Shown piece by piece: positions 60,535 through 64,000 of a DNA stretch of 64,000 nt. A program made the position numbers and the translations under genes. A model generated the notes under the pieces. It saw nothing but the letters and a program-made list of their open reading frames with translations. It ran no database searches and was not told where the DNA came from. The DNA lies in the NCBI RefSeq assembly GCF_001544575.2, contig NZ_FCNY02000011.1, forward strand, positions 62,001-126,000, in the 5' to 3' direction. How positions within the stretch are numbered: position 1 is the stretch's first letter; the number at the start of each line of letters is the position of its first letter. Source of the stretch: Caballeronia cordobensis. GTDB lineage: Bacteria > Pseudomonadota > Gammaproteobacteria > Burkholderiales > Burkholderiaceae.

Positions 60535-61455
60535 CTAATTCTTCCTGCTAGGCTTCCAGCTCCCCTCCGCCGTCATCGCCGGTTTAACCGGCGCGGGAAT
60601 CGCCGCGACCTTCTGAAACTCCTTCGTCCCCGGCTTACCTTTCGCGGCTTCCTGACGACGCTGCTGCGGCTTGCCCGCCTTCTGCTGTTTCACCTCGACC
60701 TTCGATTTCGATGCCTGACGTTGCGCGGTCTTCGCGCACGCACGATCGGACTTCGGCGAGCACGCGGCGCTGACCTTGACGCTGGCCGGCTTGGAAGCAC
60801 CTTTACGCGCAACCTGCGCGCGAGGCGCGGCAGTCTTCTTTACCACCGGCGTCTCATGCACCACCGCCTGCTGCGCGCTGTCCTTGCTCGATGCGACCAC
60901 CGGAATCAGCGGCGACGCCGTGCTGGCCGCGGGACGCGCGGCATCGGGCGCGCGGCTTTCCACGATCCTGTCGGCCGAGTCGAGATTCGGCGCCGCCGCG
61001 CGCACAGGCCCGGCAACGGCGACCGGCACCGCGGCGGCGCGCGCCGTCGATCCATGATTTTCGAAGTAAGCGCGTGCGATTACGCAGGCGCCGAGCACGA
61101 CGCCCGCCATGGCGACCGTGGCCAGCATGGAGTTCGATGTCCGTCGCGGCTGCTCCGGCACACCGGCGGTCACGGGCGCCGGCAAGCGCGGCTCGCGCCC
61201 TTCGAGCCGGCCCAGCGCTTTTTCCAGGCGGTTCGCTTCGCCATACGCCGGAAAATGGCGCGTCACGCCACGCGCCGCCGCGACCGCGCGCACCGCCGTT
61301 TCCGCGCCCCGCGTCAGCACGGCCCCGTGCCGGTCCGCGCCGCAAAACGGACACGCGCTTTCTTCGACGGAAGAAAGCGTTTCACAGCGGGGGCAAATGA
61401 CCGAATAAGGCGACGAGCGAACGCCTTGCTGATCCACTGTCACATCACACTCCAT
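60535..61455 (-). CDS. Zinc-ribbon membrane-anchored protein of unknown function
   Basis: 306 aa from an ATG at 61455; a GTG at 61443 with GGAG six bases upstream is an equally good start. N-terminal zinc ribbon CPRCETLSSVEESACPFCGA, a linker, one membrane helix (MLATVAMAGVVLGACVIARA), then a long low-complexity periplasmic part rich in Ala, Lys, Pro and Gln with two Cys (AACSPKSDRACAK). This resembles cell-envelope anchor proteins in shape only. Convergent with corA. Confidence 0.7.
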   Translation of the reverse strand: MECDVTVDQQGVRSSPYSVICPRCETLSSVEESACPFCGADRHGAVLTRGAETAVRAVAAARGVTRHFPAYGEANRLEKALGRLEGREPRLPAPVTAGVPEQPRRTSNSMLATVAMAGVVLGACVIARAYFENHGSTARAAAVPVAVAGPVRAAAPNLDSADRIVESRAPDAARPAASTASPLIPVVASSKDSAQQAVVHETPVVKKTAAPRAQVARKGASKPASVKVSAACSPKSDRACAKTAQRQASKSKVEVKQQKAGKPQQRRQEAAKGKPGTKEFQKVAAIPAPVKPAMTAEGSWKPSRKN

Positions 61456-61666
61456 CCGAATGATTTCGGAAGGTCGATCGACAATCAGCGATCGCCCGTT
61501 CGCAAGCAATGCATACGAATCCACCGTAGCATACCGGCCCGCGTTGCGATAGACAGAAGAAAGCGCTGCGAGACGCGCGCAATGATCAGGGGAATGGGGT
61601 CTTCGAAAGTAATACGGCGCTAAGTCGGCATCGCTACGATGCATTTGCTTGCCGGAGAAAAACGAC

Positions 61667-61870
61667 ATGAGCCTGCTGACCGAAGAACGACTGACTACCC
61701 TGAGCGAGATCGCCACCGATTGCTTCGATGTCGATTTCAAGGACGACCACGCGCTCGACGATCGCATTCTCGTCAAGCCAGCCGATATCGTGCGGGCGCT
61801 CGAAAGCGCCTACGACATGGGGCTGATCGCGGGATACCATCTCACGCACGGAAAGACGCGCGCGCGATGA
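61667..61870 (+). CDS. Small protein of unknown function
   Basis: 67 aa, acidic. MSLLTEERLTTLSEIATDCF, DVDFKDDHALDDRILVKPAD, IVRALESAYDMGLIAGYHLT. CCGGAG lies nine bases before the ATG. No signal or membrane segment. Divergent from the zinc-ribbon gene by 211 bases. Not recognised. Confidence 0.65.
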   Translation: MSLLTEERLTTLSEIATDCFDVDFKDDHALDDRILVKPADIVRALESAYDMGLIAGYHLTHGKTRAR

Positions 61871-61904
61871 CGAGCGCGCGCCGCCGTCGATGCTCGAATG
61901 CGCG

Positions 61905-62198
61905 CTACTTCAATCCGCCGACGATTCGTTCCATCTCGGTTTCGTCGAATGCGCGCATCGTCGTCGTGCGGACATTGCCCAGTCCGCCGAGCATGAGGCC
62001 GAGACGGGTCATCGTTTCGTCGTCGGGCGAATCGACCGAAGCGACCAGATCGTAGGAGCCGAGCGTCCAGTGCAGCGATGTGAGCGTCGCGCCCATCGCC
62101 TTGCTCGTTTCGCCGAATGCGCGTGCCCGCTTGATCGTGTCCTTCGCGCTGCGCACGCCCTGATCGGTCCAGTTGAGCAGCATGATGTAGGTGGCCAT
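61905..62198 (-). CDS. GYD-domain protein
   Basis: 97 aa. The opening TYIMLLNWTDQGVRSAKDTI and the middle GATLTSLHWTLGSYDLVASV are those of the GYD domain (named for the GSYD-type motif), a ferredoxin-like, dimeric alpha/beta barrel fold of unknown function. ATG at 62198. Convergent with the 67-aa gene by 34 bases. Confidence 0.88.
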   Translation of the reverse strand: MATYIMLLNWTDQGVRSAKDTIKRARAFGETSKAMGATLTSLHWTLGSYDLVASVDSPDDETMTRLGLMLGGLGNVRTTTMRAFDETEMERIVGGLK

Positions 62199-62591
62199 AT
62201 CGACCTCGTCGAGTGAGAGTGGCGCCGCCGCAAGTGCGCCGCCGCGAAGCCCGCCATGAGCGAACGAACGCAGCCGCCATGCGCGCAGCGTTTTCCATGC
62301 GTGAATAAAGAGGCAAAGAAAAGAAAGAGAAGGCAGCCATTGCGCGGAAGCAACGCGCATGAGATAGAAAAGCCGCCGATGGATATCGCCCGGTTTCGCG
62401 TTGCGCGGCGCGTCGAATCGCTTGCAAAGCCGCGCATGGAAGGGCTGAGTTGCTCAAAAAGTATAGGCGACGGCGCGGCCCGCATCGGCTTGCCCGCTTC
62501 AGCGCATGACGATTACACTCGAAACGTTTCGCGCCCGGCAGTTTGCCGGCGCGTTTCCATCCGCTCACGAACCGGGCTCCGATCAAAGCGC
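62199..62591. other. 393-base divergent intergenic region, GYD gene / GH13 gene
   Basis: No supported gene. A short purine-rich, AT-rich run (AAAGAGGCAAAGAAAAGAAAG near 62307) lies in the middle. Presumably holds the two promoters; no clear element recognised. Confidence 0.4.
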
Positions 62592-64000
62592 ATGGTCAAC
62601 GACCTCTGGTACAAGAACGCAGTCATCTACTGCCTGTCCGTCGGTGTGTTCATGGACGCGAACGGCGACGGCGTCGGCGATTTCCAGGGTCTCGTGCGCC
62701 GCCTCGACTATCTTCAGGGGCTCGGCATCACGACGATATGGCTGATGCCGTTTCAGCCTTCGCCCGGCCGCGACAACGGCTATGACATCTCCGATTACTA
62801 CAACGTCGATCCACGCTACGGCACGCTCGGCGACTTCACGGAGTTCACTCACGCGTGCCGTCAGCGCGGCTTGCGCGTGATGATCGATCTCGTCGTGAAC
62901 CACACGTCGGACCAGCACCCGTGGTTCAGGCAGGCGCGGCGCGACCCGTCGTCGAAGTATCGCGACTGGTACGTGTGGTCGAAGAAGAAGCCGGCGCGCG
63001 CGAAGGAAGGCATGGTCTTTCCGGGCGTGCAGAAATCGACGTGGACCTACGACAAGGAGGCGGCCATGTGGTACTACCACCGCTTCTACGATTTCCAGCC
63101 CGATCTGAACACGGCCAACCCCTATGTGCAGGCCGAACTGCTCAAGATCATGGGCTTCTGGATTCAGCTCGGCGTCTCGGGGTTTCGCATGGACGCGGTG
63201 CCGTTCGTCATCGCCACCAAGGGCGCGCAGGTGAAAACGCCGGTCGAGCAATACGACATGCTGCGCATGTTTCGCGAGTTCCTGCAATGGCGTCAGGGCG
63301 ACGCGATCATTCTCGCGGAAGCGAACGTGCTGCCCGACACCGACATGCAGTACTTCGGCCACGCGGGCGAACGCCTGCAGATGATGTTCAACTTTCAGGT
63401 GAATCAGAACACGTTCTACGCGCTCGCGAGCGCGGACACGACCCCTCTGAAGAAAGCGCTCGAAGCGACGAAATCGCGCGCGGCAACCGCGCAGTGGGGC
63501 GTATTCCTGCGCAACCACGACGAACTCGATCTCGGCCGGCTGTCGCCCGAAGAGCGTGAAACCGTGTTCGCGGCATTCGGCCCGGAACCCGGCATGCAAC
63601 TCTACGAACGCGGCATTCGCCGGCGTCTCGCGCCGATGCTCGACGGCGACCGTCAGCGGCTGGAGCTCGCATACAGCCTGATGTTGACGCTGCCCGGCAC
63701 GCCGGTCGTGCGCTATGGCGACGAGATCGGCATGGGCGACGACCTGCGCCTGCCCGAGCGCGAATCCGTGCGCACGCCGATGCAATGGTCCACCGAGCCG
63801 CACGCCGGTTTCACCAAGCACGCGCGCCCGGTTTCGCCGGTGATCTCGGGCGGACCCTATGGCTATGAACGCGTGAATGTCGCCAGCCAGCGCCGCGATC
63901 CGAATTCGCTGCTCAACTGGATCGAGCGGATGATTCGCATGCGCAAGGAAGTGCCGGAAATAAGCTGGGGCGATTTCGCGATCCTGCGCACCTCGCGCGA
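62592..64000 (+). CDS. GH13 alpha-amylase-family enzyme, trehalose-synthase-like (partial, 3' end missing)
   Basis: The frame from the ATG at 62592 runs open to the window end (469 residues seen). GH13 regions: MIDLVVNHTSDQHPWF (region I), SGFRMDAVPF with the nucleophile Asp (II), ILAEANVL with the acid/base Glu (III) and FLRNHDELD with the third Asp (IV). The opening YKNAVIYCLSVGVFMDANGD and GIGDF-type segment, DNGYDISDYYNVDPRYGTL, and DFQPDLNTANPYVQAELLKI follow the trehalose synthase/TreS-like branch (GH13_16 type) rather than secreted amylases; no signal peptide. It may interconvert maltose and trehalose or act on small alpha-glucosides. Downstream context is outside the window. Confidence 0.85.
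   Translation, partial: MVNDLWYKNAVIYCLSVGVFMDANGDGVGDFQGLVRRLDYLQGLGITTIWLMPFQPSPGRDNGYDISDYYNVDPRYGTLGDFTEFTHACRQRGLRVMIDLVVNHTSDQHPWFRQARRDPSSKYRDWYVWSKKKPARAKEGMVFPGVQKSTWTYDKEAAMWYYHRFYDFQPDLNTANPYVQAELLKIMGFWIQLGVSGFRMDAVPFVIATKGAQVKTPVEQYDMLRMFREFLQWRQGDAIILAEANVLPDTDMQYFGHAGERLQMMFNFQVNQNTFYALASADTTPLKKALEATKSRAATAQWGVFLRNHDELDLGRLSPEERETVFAAFGPEPGMQLYERGIRRRLAPMLDGDRQRLELAYSLMLTLPGTPVVRYGDEIGMGDDLRLPERESVRTPMQWSTEPHAGFTKHARPVSPVISGGPYGYERVNVASQRRDPNSLLNWIERMIRMRKEVPEISWGDFAILRTSR

Noticed and set aside
1..64000. tRNA, rRNA, CRISPR arrays, insertion sequences, prophage or integrase genes
   Set aside because: I looked for tRNA-like ends, regular short repeats, transposase motifs and phage proteins on both strands and saw none; absence by eye is not proof for small RNAs.

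Overview
The window is high-GC DNA (roughly 65%, judged by eye) densely packed with short operons on both strands. Gene content points to a Burkholderiaceae member of the Paraburkholderia/Caballeronia group, probably a secondary, metabolically accessory replicon. The indicators are two DUF4148 proteins, an H-NS protein with the YRDP...WSGRGRxPxW C-terminus, MadL/MadM, many LysR and FCD-type GntR regulators, and no ribosomal, tRNA or core-information genes. This assignment is inference from protein families. I saw no tRNA, rRNA, CRISPR array, insertion sequence or phage gene.

Layout. 1-5.8 kb: an MFS symporter (cut by the window edge) behind an exported lactonase, divergent from aconitase AcnA, an unusual GntR regulator with two predicted DNA-binding folds, and a binding-protein-like gene without a signal peptide. 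5.8-9.0 kb: H-NS, a DUF4148 protein, an aldo/keto reductase and a proline-racemase-superfamily epimerase. 9.4-11.5 kb: malonate transporter madL-madM with a LysR gene. 11.6-17.5 kb: YaiI, three tandem exported paralogues of unknown function, a DUF4239-like membrane protein, a DsbA/FrnE oxidoreductase, a RibD/DHFR-like reductase, an HxlR regulator and a DUF1272 protein. 17.6-21.8 kb: two small lipoproteins, glycogen phosphorylase and an L-2-haloacid dehalogenase. 22.0-23.8 kb: a Dyp-type peroxidase with a C-terminal encapsulin-targeting tail, overlapping the encapsulin shell gene. 23.8-26.4 kb: VOC protein, TetR regulator, YghU-like glutathione oxidoreductase and a small unknown protein. 26.5-32.3 kb: a FecA-like TonB receptor behind a Fur-like box, a PepSY membrane protein, and an aldehyde dehydrogenase divergent from a LysR gene. 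32.7-34.7 kb: a secreted glycosidase-like lipoprotein, a frameshifted small gene and a lipoprotein. 34.9-39.0 kb: a D-lactate module (FadR-type regulator, MFS transporter, quinone-type D-lactate dehydrogenase) with matching palindromes in front of the regulator and the transporter.

39-44.5 kb is the least ordinary stretch. A response regulator, a histidine kinase and a Tat/lipobox-tagged phosphatase-like protein are translationally coupled by ATGA overlaps. The phosphatase has glycine where its catalytic cysteine should be. A second, orphan response regulator is divergent from them. Next to it is a four-gene operon encoding a 56-aa protein, a DUF6726-like lipoprotein, an exported unknown and a FlgH (L-ring) homologue, with no other flagellar gene in sight.

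44.9-50.2 kb: ytfQ-ytfR-ytfT-yjfF sugar ABC importer plus a GntR regulator, with a near-perfect 20-bp palindrome before ytfQ. 50.2-55.9 kb: a phytanoyl-CoA-dioxygenase-like hydroxylase divergent from an FAD amine dehydrogenase, HutD-like protein, EtfB, EtfA operon, then LysR. 56.0-60.5 kb: an EamA exporter, a GAF-PAS-PAS-GGDEF cyclase, a small unknown protein and CorA. 60.5-64 kb: a zinc-ribbon membrane protein, a small unknown protein, a GYD-domain protein and a GH13 glucanotransferase or trehalose-synthase-like enzyme that runs off the end.

All calls rest on reading the translated proteins and local DNA; no database search was possible.
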